Origin: Panagrolaimus kolymaensis | Taxonomy: Eukaryota > Nematoda > Chromadorea > Rhabditida > Panagrolaimidae | DNA length: 64,000 bases | Direction of reading: 5' to 3' | Assembly: GCA_028622995.1 (NCBI GenBank) | Contig: JAJQJQ010000004.1 | Span: 5,022,001-5,086,000, forward strand | In this document: one piece after another, positions 47,737 through 61,437 of the stretch | Layout of the letters: every line of letters begins with the position of its first letter | How positions within the stretch are numbered: position 1 is the stretch's first letter | Program-made: the position numbers and the translations under genes | The notes under the pieces: model-generated | What the model saw: the letters and a program-made list of their open reading frames with translations, nothing else | What the model was told of the DNA's origin: nothing | Database searches by the model: none

Positions 47737-49135
47737 TTATTTCTTCGCTTTTCGTTCTTTGTTATTTGCAGCTTCAAGATCAGTTAATGCCATCATCGTA
47801 TATGGACCAGAACGAGCTCGACCTTTCTTTTGTTTGCGTTTGCTACTGTTGGTATTCTTCTGTGGTAATTGTTGTCCCTTGTTACTAGCTGATTGTAGAT
47901 CCACTAATGCCATCATTGTATACGGACATGATCTATCTTTCTTTTGTTTTCCACTATTGCTATAGTCAGTTGAAATCAAAGGTGTCTCTTGTTGCTTTGA
48001 TGAAACATGATCAGGTTTAGGTGGTGGCGGTGGAACAGCAGGTTCAGCAGATGCAGCTTGTTGAGTAAAAGGTAGACGAACACAATTTTGTTTTGATGAT
48101 TCTTTTTGATCCTTTTGAGTTTTGTTTGAAGGTTGTTGTTCCTTTTTCTTTGATGTTTCAGATCCTTTTGTTTTTGGTTTCTTTCGATATGCAAAACAGC
48201 AGCATCCAAGAACATATGAAAGTAAAATGATGAAAAGAATCAAAAGGACCAATGAAGCAGTTCCCAATAAAGCTGAAAGAGATTTTGATACCAAAGAAAT
48301 GTTTAAGAAAGAATGTTACCCAATAAAACAATAATCCAAGTTGGTGTAATGTCTGTAATCATTTGTTTAAAACCTTCCCATTCTATTGATGCAACATTGA
48401 TGGATTCACCGGTACCAGCAGCAGCAAAATGGCTAAAAATGTCGAGAATATCAGTAAGAATAGAGTTATGGTATCCAAGAAATCTTACCGTATTTGAGGA
48501 ATAATAGTTTTACAATAATCAGCTTTACAACAGCAAACATCCAAAGTTTCATCTTCATCTTCTTTTCGTTTACATTCCCAATGATTTTGTTTTTGAGATG
48601 CTTCCTAAAAAAAGAATGTAAACTAACAATAAGTAAACAATGTTTCGATGAAAAACAAAAACTTACTTCTTGCAATTTTCCTAGAAATTCTGTTTCTTTA
48701 ATAATTTTAGGATCAATAATTTGAGTAAAGAAAGTAGGCCGAATTCTAATCCTAAAAAGTGTAATGAATTAATGAAACATTGAAAAGATTTGAAAATTAA
48801 ACATACAAAATGCAAGAATCATCGATGATGAGCGGAACAGAAGAAGCAGTCGAAGATTTATCAATTGGATTCATTGATTGAACTGGAACTTGTGAAGGTT
48901 TATTATTTTGTAAACCATTTGAAGGATGATTAGCATGTGAAAGTTTATCATTGGATTGATGAATTGGACCACCACCATGAGAAGGAAGATAACTTGGAGG
49001 TACATTACGTGGTAATAATGGTCGTATTGTTGTTGTTGTTCCTTTGATATCATCAGCTTTGACAAAAGTGATGGAAGAAGACGAAGCTAGAAGAAATAAA
49101 AATATTCCAAAAAATGAGAAAGCCATTTTGTTCAT
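47737..49135 (-). CDS. Single-pass receptor-like membrane protein with twin YxxM motifs
   Basis: Exons 49135-48807, 48751-48667, 48604-48489, 48432-48320, 48272-47737; 392 residues. A signal peptide (FFGIFLFLLASSSSITFVKA) precedes a Pro/Ser/Asn-rich linker. A Cys-rich segment holds HWECKRKEDEDETLDVCCCK then ADYC, with the CCC...C ending seen in Ly-6 and activin-receptor ectodomains. One membrane helix (WIIVLLGALLGTASLVLLIL and on) is followed by CCCFAYRKK and a cytosolic tail that twice carries PYTMMALxDLxxAxNK, each a YxxM match. No kinase domain. I do not recognise the protein; the signalling role is inference. The first ATG of the frame was chosen. Confidence 0.78.
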
Positions 49136-51636
49136 TGTCGCCGTCAATCAATTGATTTTGAATAATGAAAAATGTTTTCGAGAAACTCATGGCTTTGCAA
49201 AGAAAAAATAAATCATGCAAATTTTTTTTAGTTCTCAATGGTTTTATTTTTCATGTGAAACACATGCATGAAAGTCGAAGGTGCATGTGTTTGCCTAAAG
49301 TCAATCAACTGTCGCATTTTTTCTTCTGATTATTACTAAATTTATCAACCATTTTTATTTATTGCTTTTAACTATTTTTTCCAATACAATCATTATCAAT
49401 GATTTCTCAAATTATTACTACTACCAACTTTTTCTTTTTTTTGCTTTCTCTCATTTCTTGTTGCTATGGAAATTCAAATTTAACTAACTGAAACTATTTT
49501 AACTCAAAGGAACTTTTAGTAGTAATTTTCTTTCTCTCTTTTTTTTTGCTGCTGCCTTTTTTAAAGAGGAAACAAAAAAAATAACTTTTACAAAATTTTT
49601 CTTTTTGTTTAAAAACCCTTTATATTTTTTTAAATTAAAACTTTAAGTTTTTTTCTTTATTAGCTTTGTTGCTTGCTTCTCTGACTTTTTTCTTGAAATA
49701 AATTATGTACGTTGTTTAGAGAAAATAAATAATTGTTGAACTTTGAATATTTTTGAATGCCTTTTTTGTCGTTGTTAGCTTTTTAGGTGTTTAAAAACTT
49801 CAAATAAAAGCAAGTCCACGGTTTTTTCAACAACGTCAACAATGTTTGTAAAAACTTTGTTTTGGAATTTGTCTTCCTTTTTGACGTCACAAAAAAGCAC
49901 TAAAGTTTTTAGTCACAAAGTTAACTTTTTTTGCTTTTATAAAAATGATGGGTTGAATAGTGTTTTTTTCATTTTTCGAAAACAGGACTATTATTTTTTT
50001 ACTTTGAATAGTAATATTTTTTCGAGATAAAACTTTTTTGGTTGGCAATGTTAAAACTTAAAACAAAAATTAGTTTTTTCCCCTAACTAAAGCAGTAAAA
50101 ATGGGTTGTAAATTTGAAATTGCCACAATTTCAAATTTACCCATTTTTTTATTAAAAAAATCTTATTTATTTTTATAGGCTTTCTTTTTTTTACTCTTGT
50201 TGCACTTCATTTTGTGAAAAAAAAATCATGATGTCTTTCATTTTTCACTCTTTTTTAAAAAAATATATTTACGAAATGAAGCCATAATAACAATTATAAA
50301 TTTTTTAAATATTTTTTTCAGCAGCAGTTTTTTTTAAACATCATATTTAATTATACTTGGAAAATCATCTGTTATTGCTTGCCAAGCATGAAGCCTGTTG
50401 AAAAATTTCTTATTAATTTTTATTTGCACTTTTTTCTTTCAAAATCATTTTTTATTTCGGTTTAGTGAGAGAATTTTGTAATTATTACCAAAGTCAAAAT
50501 GGATCAAGTTTTAAATAATATAAGTAACATTTTACTTTTTTTCTTGAGTTATTAGTTTTTTTTTGTCCTTTTTAAAATAGTAATTTTTTTTTGCTTTGTT
50601 TTTTAACAACAAAGAAGAAAAATATTCTCTGAAGAAAAAATAATAGATGGTTTCTATGGGTAATTTAGAAATAAACCAACAAACAGCTTCCGTGACAATA
50701 TATAGCTGCCGCCAGTGCCACGAGGAGTTCCAGAAGAAAAAGAAAATAATGGAAAAAAACAACACCGAAGGGAGGAAGTTTTAACGAAGATGACGTGATG
50801 TGAGAATCTGTCTGGAAACATTCAATGTTAATAATCTGAGACCTTTTTTTTATAATTTTTAATAAATTTTCCCCGAAACTATATTAATTTTAATTTTGTT
50901 TTTTTCCTGCCATTCAACTTTAAAATAATAATTATAACCTTTTGATTTTTTCATAAATCCATGGCACTTCTTGGAGCCATTTATCCACTTTTGCTCTGTT
51001 TTTTCTTTCTTAAAATTTTTAACAAAAAAATGCTTATGCTTTGTGTTAATCCAAGCACTACCAGTCACAAAAAATTGTTCCATTGCTTTTTGAACCATAA
51101 ACTCCGCACTTTTAAAAAAATGGTTGTTTAGAAGTTTATTTATGTTGAAAACTCGAGGCGACATTATTTTTTTTTCTTGAGGTTTTGTCAACAAAAAAAA
51201 TTGTTATTATTTCCGATTTTTTTTTTTGATTCGAACATATTAGTTTCTGATTTTGTCATTTGAATTTTTAATTAAATTTTTTGGGTGTCAAAAAATTTGG
51301 GTTTTCATAATAAACTAATAAAAACTTTTATTAAATAATTATGTTATTATAAATTTTTCCAATTATTAATAATATTTTTATAGAAAAAAAATTTAATAAT
51401 GTTTTTAGCACGTCACAAAATAATAAAAAGCAGCAGCTTTTTTACGTTTGATATAATATTTCCATGACGACTATTATTATTTTTCTTTTTCGAACATCTT
51501 TCATCCGCGTTCCGTTATTTTATTTTTTATTCATTCGATACCGCGTTTCATTTTACTTTTTTGACTTTCATTATTCGAAAAAAATATACTGAAATTTGAA
51601 AATTTTATTTTTTAGAATTTTTATACAAAATATTTT
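49136..51636. other. Intergenic, no convincing gene
   Basis: AT-rich 2.5 kb between divergent genes. An inverted GAAATTGTGGCAATTTC-type word lies near 50115-50145. A 100-codon Lys-rich open frame on the minus strand at 50859-51164 has an ATG but no recognisable feature. Promoters of the flanking genes lie at either end. Confidence 0.45.
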
Positions 51637-53515
<1,879 letters not shown>

Positions 53516-53792
53516 AAACTTTTTTCTTTTTTTTTATTTGTAAATTATTTTTAAAGCTTTATTTGTTAATAATTTTCTTCTTTTGTCTTTTTTTTAAATG
53601 ATGATAAACGGATATTTTTTTACAGTCGAGTAACCCTTCAAAATAATAATTCTGTTTTTGATAAACAAAGGTCTAAAATGAAGAGAATTCATCATGAATA
53701 TGAAAAATAATGAAGGGAAAAAACTTTTTTTACAAAAAAGAGCCAAATTCTCTTTATACAAAAAAAAGTTTCACATTTTCTTTCTTCATTTT

Positions 53793-53885
53793 TCATAGTG
53801 CAAAAACTTTAAGATCATCACGATTATAAATTCCTGTTGCAACAGATGCGAAACGAAAAGCAAAAGAACCAAATAGGCAAAACAT
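53793..53885 (-). pseudogene. Fragment of PGAM5 first exon
   Basis: Minus-strand frame starting ATG at 53885 reads like the start of PGAM5 (62549 downwards): MF-LFGS-F-F-FASVATG then NRDDLKVFA, then an immediate TGA. Similarity continues beyond the ATG into the shared promoter, up to gene D. Only this first-exon piece is present, so it is a relic carried along when gene D (or its promoter) was duplicated from the PGAM5/gene E locus. Confidence 0.85.
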
Positions 53886-54115
53886 TTTTGTGAAAATTAT
53901 GGAAATCTCTGATAGGGTATCTTCAACCTTTAGCTTTTTCACTCTTTGATGATGATTTCAACCAACAAAAAAGTATTTGTCAAAATTTTCTCTGTCATTA
54001 ATGGCAATAAATTTGCATAAATTTTTTATCCCTCCATTTTTGCAGTCATTTTTTGATTGAAACGTTTCAAAGTCATTGTGATGTTTTTTGCTGAATAAAA
54101 ACGAACGTCATCAAA

Positions 54116-56551
54116 ATGAAGGTAAGTTTTCAATAGTTTTTCTTTCTCATTTATTTATTTTTAGAGTATTCACTTGATAATATTGTACTTTTGCTTCTTG
54201 TTGGCTTCACTATCAAGTTCACAAGACAGATATCCAAATGCTCCAATAAATTACCGAATATGTATGAAAAATGCTGAGGAAATCCTTCTAAAAGCTTCTA
54301 TCGCATGTAAGTTCATGTATCTTCATTTTTAGCATAAATAAACTCTTTTTTAGACTTATCCGAGCAAACATTTGGCACCATTGAATTTAATTCTAGCATA
54401 GAATACACATCTGATATAAAATATATGATGTCCGTCTGTGTATGTCGTGAAAGCTTTGATACCGTATTCTTTACAATTCCGTCATATGAATACAAAGGCA
54501 TGGATTACGTCGTACTTTGCGTTATCAATGAAAACTCATTTGCTTCTCTTGGAATTTATGACACTCATGAACTTTATGATCTACTTTTATCTCAGCGAAT
54601 GGAAAATTATCCTGATTCTGTTTTGCGTGCTGAACAAACTGTACAAGATAATGATGAATCGAGTTGCTATGATTTTTATGGGTATCCTACAGTAAGTTTT
54701 TCTATTCATCATTAGCTTCTTATGTACATATAATTTTAGAAAAACATCTTTGGTCAAAAGACTTGCATGTTTGAAGCTGAACGTTATACAAATCTTTCCT
54801 CTTCTAAATATTCTGGACCTCTGGTTGCAAAAGTTTATTATCAGTTTTTAAAGGATTTGAATAACATGGAATTAGGATTCTGTTTTACTACATTAAATAA
54901 CTCATTGGTACATATTGATGATCACAAAAATGGAATCTGTTATTTTTTAAACGACGCAACTTATTCTAAAGTTTTATGCTGTTATCCATATGGTACTCAA
55001 ACTTGCCGAAAAAGAAACGATAATTTGTTGTGCTCTCATGGTGAATATCCTGTTAGTGAATTGACTCACATAGAAGCTCAAAAATTTTTCAATGAAAGTA
55101 TCAAAGGTTGCACTATTCAAATGACAGCTTCATTAAATGAATCAACTTCAAATATTGAATTGAAAGCTTCTTACGATCATCAGACAAAAATATGTGAAAA
55201 AGAAGTAACTACTCATAGTAATGAAACGCAAATTTGTTCACATACGTCAATCAAACTTGATAATCTTACTATGAATGGATGCTGTAATATCACAAACTTT
55301 TGCAATTTCGATATTCTTCCACCAAGAGTGAACATTCCAAAAAAGGTAAAGTTTTTTAAATAGTATTATTCTTTATTTTTATTTTTTAGTGTGCTTTCAA
55401 ACCATATATCGAATATTATTTTGACTATGACGACAAATGTCAAGCTTATTTTGATCTTACTCTCAAACAACTTGTATTTGTTTATGATAAATTTAATTGC
55501 GATTTAATAGAGTCAACCAAGTAAGTGAAATTTAATCCTTAAACTAATCAACCATTTTTTTTAGGCAACACTTAAATAAAACTTCCAATTACGAACTTAT
55601 GTTTATTAAAATAACCAAGGTTGATTCCAAAGACTGCATTCCACGAAATTATAATGACACTCATCTGAACAAAATTCAACCTTTTATTCGTTTTAATTGT
55701 AACACGACTGATTGTGATCAAAGTGTACCATTTTATAATGTTGTGAATTCGTTAGCATTTAAATGTCAAATTTTGAAATGGACAGAACTAAAGCTGGAAG
55801 AAATGAACGAAACATTAAACATGGTTAATGAAACAAAAACAAAAGATCGATGGATTTGTTATGTCAAAATTGAACAACGTGATGGTAATTTAACATTTAT
55901 TGAAGCTGGACATGTAAGTTTTTTCCCTTATTTTCTTTAGTTAATCTTTATCTCCGTTTAGCTCGACGTGAATGACAAGCCTGCCTGCATGTACAAAAAT
56001 ATCAATGATTCAGATTATTGCTGCATGAACATTAATGGCATTTCTCAAATGGACTCTACGTGTAACGTCGAAACTATGGTTGCTCAATATGAAAAGGCAC
56101 TTAAACAAAATTCAACAACTCCACCACCTTATAGCATCAGAAATCAAAATAATATTAAATGCATAATGAACGAGATTGCTAATGATGACTCTCGATGCCC
56201 GGCAAATGATGGATGTTTTGAAACTCGAAATATGGATGCTTCAAGCACATATGCGGTAAGGATTTATTAAAAATGTCTTATTTATAAATAAGTGATTTTC
56301 AGGAACCTGCTGGATGTTTAGGACTTGCTGAAGAATACATTCTCAAATCATCACCTGAAGCATCTTACAGTTTAGCATGTCGATCAATCGAAAATTTTGG
56401 TCATTGTTCTGTCGTTTATAATCCTGATGGTCAACAAAAAATCGTATGTTGCTGTAATCAAGTGAATGATAATTTATGTGAAACAGGCATGGCAAAAGTT
56501 AAATCGAATATTGGAAGAACGATTCAATCTTTTCACAGCGTAAAAACTTGA
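54116..56551 (+). CDS. Large cysteine-rich secreted protein D
   Basis: Third family member. Exons 54116-54121, 54165-54306, 54354-54691, 54740-55345, 55390-55520, 55565-55913, 55962-56255, 56303-56551; 704 residues. As in the other copies, the first coding exon is tiny (ATG AAG). The signal peptide is IHLIILYFCFLLASLSS. Three exons of genes A and B correspond to one 606-base exon here. Shared landmarks: GCCNITNFCN, a DRWICYVKIEQ...EAGH block, CPANDGCFETR, and the C-terminal VCCCNQVNDNLCE. Secreted; function unknown. Its 5' half is closest to gene E at 62782. Confidence 0.85.
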
Positions 56552-56579
56552 AACTTTAGTTGATGTTTATTTACTTTTT

Positions 56580-56777
56580 TTAATATGTAATTGTTATTGT
56601 ATGTATTTTATTAGTTAATAATAAATTTTTTATAAACATTTTTACTTTTATAAAGTTGCTACTGATACTTGGCAAATTTATTTCAGAAAGAGAAGAAAGA
56701 CGGGAATGAATTCCATCATCAAGGCAATGAAAAGCAAAAAAAGCAAGAATAAAACCAAAAAGTAAAGATAACAACAT
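56580..56777 (-). CDS. Possible small secreted peptide, 65 residues
   Basis: Single open frame with a true ATG in AACAATG context and an N-terminal hydrophobic stretch MLLSLLFGFILAFFAFHC resembling a signal peptide. The remaining 45 residues have no recognised motif. It ends 28 bases from the 3' end of gene D. Weak: AT-rich DNA easily gives hydrophobic frames. Confidence 0.3.
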   Translation of the reverse strand: MLLSLLFGFILAFFAFHCLDDGIHSRLSSLSEINLPSISSNFIKVKMFIKNLLLTNKIHTITITY

Positions 56778-56874
56778 TGTTCTTTTCGTGGGTTAAATTA
56801 TTGATTTAAATTAAATGGATCTAAATCATACTAACATCATAAAAAATTATGGTACTTCAAAAAACAATGTTGTT

Positions 56875-57312
56875 TTAATCAATTTTTTTCGCAGTAATAT
56901 TTTGTCTTGGAAAATTTGATCCTCGGCTTCCATGACTTCCAATTCCTCCAACATATGGATATGGATATATTGCCCCAACAGGTCTTATTCCTCCAGTTGA
57001 GATATTACCAACACCTGAGTTACCTGAACTTGAGCTGCTACTACTTCCAATTGACGCTTTTAATCCGGTACCACTTCCAACGGATCCACTAGAACTTGAA
57101 AGGCTTGATTGACTTCCAGAGCTAGCGATACCAGAGGGTTTGCTGATACTTCTTCCACTGAAGCTGGAAGTTCGAGCTCCACTAAATCCACCTCGAAATC
57201 CACCGCCACGAGCTAGAAAAGATATTGTAGTTTAAAAAAAAATTAAAACTTCTTTACCTTCGACGAAAACAAAAATAGCAAAAATAAAAAAAAGTATTGA
57301 AAACTTTTTCAT
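56875..57312 (-). CDS. Gly/Ser-rich secreted protein, 130 residues
   Basis: Exons 57312-57258 and 57212-56875, phase consistent. Residues 1-18 (MKKFSILFFIFAIFVFVE) are a signal peptide. The mature part starts ARGGGFRGGFSG, continues as Ser/Gly repeats (GSGTGLKASIGSSSSSSSG) and has a YPYPYVGG patch. No Cys. Probably an extracellular matrix, mucus or antimicrobial Gly-rich protein, but I cannot assign a family. Confidence 0.65.
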
Positions 57313-57710
57313 TTTTTAATAAACTTTTTACTGAAATACAACCGCAAACTACAAAATGAACATGAATGAGAGAATAATCACAAACAAAAAGTTTAATTGG
57401 AAAAAAACATTAAAAATAATCCAACTTTTATCCTCCAAAAAACTCTCTGAATTTAGTGTGTAATAACAAATTAGTGATTTACGTTTTCCCTTTTTAAATC
57501 GGTAGTTGGTCTTTGAAAGAACGTTGTTAATTTTCCTTCCAAATTGCAACCTTTGCAAAGCAAACAAAAACCATTTATTGCAAAAAAAAATTTGAATCAA
57601 AAATTTGCATAAAAAAATAAAAATGTTTCAATATTTCGGATGCTTTCTTTTCTACTTAAGCCTAACATGTCATCGTTTTTGTAATCATTCGTACAATTTT
57701 GACATTTGGA
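57313..57710. other. Divergent promoter region, no gene seen
   Basis: 398 bases between opposite starts; AT-rich, no clear core elements. Confidence 0.45.
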
Positions 57711-60001
57711 ATGACGTCGTCATCTTTCAGCATTGTCTTGACTCTTCTCTTGCTTGTTTCATCTTCATGGGCTTTTATTCGACCGAATCGACATGCTTTT
57801 GCTTCAAATGATACCGTTCTTTCATCCATCAGTGAAAATTTCAATGGTCAATATGATTACCTTTCTTCAGATGATCAACCACCGCCTTCAATTGGAACTC
57901 AAAATGGTCTTGATGTGGATATAACAGATACTGGTGATATTGAAGTTATTATTGATGGTGAATTAACTTTTGAATTTTGTACTCCTGGATGTATTGGAGA
58001 GTGAGTTTCACTTTTTATTTTCAAAATTTTATTTTTATAACATTTTTTAGAGTTAGTGTTTGCTTTGATGGTGTTAAACACCCTAATGGTATAACAAAAT
58101 GTTCAAATCAATGTTCATTTATTGCTGGAGCTAATGCTGATTCTGTATGGTTTATGAGATCACAAATTGCAAGGATTTATGCTCAAGGATGTGGCCAAGC
58201 TACAATTCAATATGATATGAAATTCTCTACAGACCAAAGTCCCCTGTCAGCTCCTGGTTGCACACCAGCTAAAGGCAACGATAAAAAACTTTTTGTAAAA
58301 AGTGCTTCACCATCCTGTATTCTTAAAGTAGTATGTTTTTGTTACAATCATTTGATAATTTATGGCTTCTCTTTTTAGAAAAATGCAAAGATCAAGCCAC
58401 CATCAACTGGTTCAACTACAACCACTGAAGCATCATCAACATCATTAACATTATCGACAACATCAACAGATGAAGCTGGAATTCCTCTTTATGGTTGGAT
58501 ACTCATCGGAGTTGGTTCTTTCATTATCTTGATCGTTCTTTGTTTGATCGCGTAAGATTGTGTATAATTTTTGACTACTATAAAAATATGCTTTTTAGTG
58601 CCTGGTTCGTTATGAAAGGAAAGTCAAAGAAGCATGGTCCTCCTGAAGGTCAATACAAAGCTGCTGCTATGGAAAACAAAAAGGTCGTAATAGAAATGCC
58701 TGAATCGCCTATAAAGAACATTCAAAATAAAGCAGAAGTTGAAGGCAATGAAGTGGAACACGAAGAATTTATGACACCGGCAGTGGATTCGAAAGTTGAA
58801 CAAATTAATGATGCTGCTTCAAAGCCAAAGGAAAAAGAAGAACAAGCAAAAGCTATAAAACCTGAACCATCTGCTGAGAAGATTCCTGTCGTCGTTAAAG
58901 CTGCAAAGAAGATCGCCCCAAGAAATCCTCATATTGCATATCCTATGGCATATCGATCAGAATATAACAAAGCAAAGTCTCTTAAATCTGGAACTCATTC
59001 GGTTTCTGAACGAATGGACGTCAACAAAATTGCTCTTGTTGAATCTCATGTTGATTCACTTTCACGTCATGATTGTCTGGAGAAATTGTCATTTAAAGAA
59101 GTTGGACAAATGAGAAAGTGAGTTTTATAACACTTTATTTAAAAGTTAATAATCTTTGTTTTCAGGACTTATGCTCAAGTGAGAGGCAGAGGTGTTCGTG
59201 ATAATGAAATCAACATCTTCCTCTGCTCAATCTCTGAAATGTTTGCTGAATTAAATCGAATGAGGTTCACTTATACAACATTCTTATCCATCAAACTTCA
59301 TGAATTATTTTTTAGTGCTGAAGCTGAAAGGGAGCTTGTTGGATATGGTGTTCAATTCGATGACAAGAAGCGAATCACACAGATGACAGAAAAAGCTCGT
59401 GAATATCTCAAACTTCGTTCAACTCCTGAATACATCATTTACTTTGCTTTTGGTGCTGAATACTCTGAATACATCACATCTGAATTGGGCATGATCCACA
59501 AATTTTCTCTCCCTCTGCTTATGGTCATTGCATTGATGACTCAATTTCCTGATTTCAACCGTCGCAAAGCATGCACTTGGATCCGGTAAATCCTTCATAC
59601 ATACGTTTTAACTCCTTTTTTAATTATTATTTTTTAGTCGTCAAGCTCCTACTATCCAGCATGACTATACTCTTCGTGAAAGATCATCTAAAGCTTTTCC
59701 AATCAACATCCTCGAAAATGCTTATTTTAAGAATCCTGAAGCTTTCACAAACATTGATGGTCTTGATACCGATTCAAAGTCTCGAGAAAAGCAGCCTTCT
59801 AATCAATCTCAACCAAGCAACCAATCAACGGTCATCGATCAAAAGAAAAAGCCAGCTGAAGACGTAACTCAAGAAAGCAAAACAATGAAAAAGAACAAGA
59901 AGAAGAAGAAGATCATCATCGTCAAATCTCAACCAACTCAAAGTGGTTCAAGAAAGAAAAGCAAAAAGAAGCAACACAAAGAAACGAAAAATAAAAAATG
60001 A
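57711..60001 (+). CDS. Type I membrane protein of unknown family, 664 residues
   Basis: Exons 57711-58000, 58051-58330, 58379-58551, 58599-59117, 59166-59264, 59316-59585, 59638-60001. A signal peptide (FSIVLTLLLLVSSSWA) is followed by an ectodomain with about ten Cys (CTPGCIGE, CFDG, CSNQCSF). A Thr/Ser stalk leads to one membrane helix (LYGWILIGVGSFIILIVLCL). The cytosolic half starts with an acidic, Pro/Lys-rich linker, then a folded-looking region (about 420-560: EREL, REYLKLRSTPEYIIYFAFGA, QFPDFNRRKACTWIRRQAPT), and ends in a Lys-rich tail. The second donor could be GTAGTA or GTATGT; both keep frame. I do not recognise the family. Confidence 0.8.
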
Positions 60002-60344
60002 TCATGTTTTTTTCGAATATTAATTATATGTTTATTTATGTATTAGATGTTTAAGAAAAATAAAATAATTCCATAAACAATTTTAACACTTAATCGATTA
60101 ATCTCTATTAAAATTATGGGTTTTGTACAAACTCATTTAGTGACTTTTGTTGTGATACAGTTTAATGCTATGCTGTCAGGTTATTGTACCTAGATGACAT
60201 ATTTTGAGTTTAGCATTCAATCATTTTATTTGAAAAGAAAGTTTGAAATAAACTTATTAGCATTTTTTAAATTTTCATCTTTCTTTGTTCAAAAACTTTC
60301 TTGATGGATAAACACATCTCAGCAGGATTGGACAAAAACGAATA
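60002..60344. other. Intergenic, promoter of the carnitine carrier gene
   Basis: 343 bases with AATAAA near 60060 for the upstream gene and the leader of the downstream carrier. Nothing else seen. Confidence 0.5.
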
Positions 60345-61368
60345 ATGTCAAAAATAAATTTTATTGATCATGTTGTGGCTGGAGGAGTTGGAGGAATATG
60401 TAATGTTGCAACTGGGCATCCATTTGATACAATAAAAGTTCGACTTCAAACTATGCCAAACTCATTATCAACATCGCCATCAATTAACTCAAGTGAACAA
60501 ATATTTATTGGAGCATTGGATTGTGTGAAAAAGACTATAAAAAATGAAGGATTCCTTGTAAGTGTTTCTTAATTTGTTTTTTTCTAACTTATTCATCCAT
60601 CCTATTTTTTTAGGCTTTATATAAAGGTATGATAACTCCATTGTTAGCTGTAACTCCGTTATATGCAGTATTTTTTGGTGGATGTTATATTGGACGATGG
60701 CTTCAACAAACTCATCCAAATGAAAAACTTACTTTTATTCAAAATTTTAAAACTGGATCATTTGCTGGAATTTTTACAAGTATTTTGGTTGTACCTTCAG
60801 AACGAATTAAATGCATTTTACAAGTTCAATCAATAAATGGAGGAAATACAATAGCGATAAAAAAATATTCTGGTCCTTTGGATGCTTTGAAAAAACTTTA
60901 TAAAGATGGTGGAATTCGAAATATTTATCGTGGGTTAAGTGCAACTTGGATGAGAGGTAACTTTTTTGGTACTGTGGCCTTTGCAATCAAAAATATTCTT
61001 TTTTAGATGTTCCATCATGTGGTATTTATCTTTCGGTTTATGAATATTTAAAACAACGATTTGCTAAAACCAAGACCGGCGATTCACCATCTTTATCTCC
61101 ATTTGCATCTTTAGCTGCTGGTGGATTTGCTGGTATGACGAAATGGTCTATTTGTATTCCTGCAGATGTTATAAAATCTCGTCTTCAAACTTCACCTAAA
61201 AGCAAATATCCTAATGGAATTCGAAGTGTCATCAAAGAAATATTACATCATGAAGGACCAACTGGATTTTATCGTGGCTTTGCACCTGTTATGTTACGAG
61301 CTTTTCCTGCCAATGCTGCATGTTTTCTTGGTGTTGAAATAACTTTAGATATTATTCGTACTTTGTAA
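60345..61368 (+). CDS. SLC25A20: Mitochondrial carnitine/acylcarnitine carrier
   Basis: Inner-membrane exchanger of acylcarnitine and carnitine that feeds beta-oxidation; the C. elegans relative is dif-1. Exons 60345-60557, 60614-60956, 61007-61368; 305 residues, normal length. Signatures: GHPFDTIKVRLQTMP in repeat one, ALYKGMITPLLAVTPLYAVF then FGGCYIGRWLQQTHP, VPSERIKCILQVQ in repeat two, and CIPADVIKSRLQTSP with VMLRAFPANAACFLGVE in repeat three. Intact. Its stop is 69 bases from the convergent PGAM5 stop, so the two 3' UTRs must meet or overlap. Confidence 0.95.
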
Positions 61369-61437
61369 ATCCCAAAAACAACTTTTTAAATGTTAATAAA
61401 GATTTATTATTTTATAAGAAACAAAATACATAATTTT

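Noticed and set aside
47759..48215. Frames opposite to and within the receptor-like gene
   Set aside because: Shadows of the real coding exon, mirroring the repeated PYTMM segment.
50859..51194. Lys-rich open frame of about 100 codons on the minus strand with an ATG near 51164
   Set aside because: No signal peptide, domain or second exon, and similar-length frames occur by chance here. Kept only as a remark in the intergenic entry.
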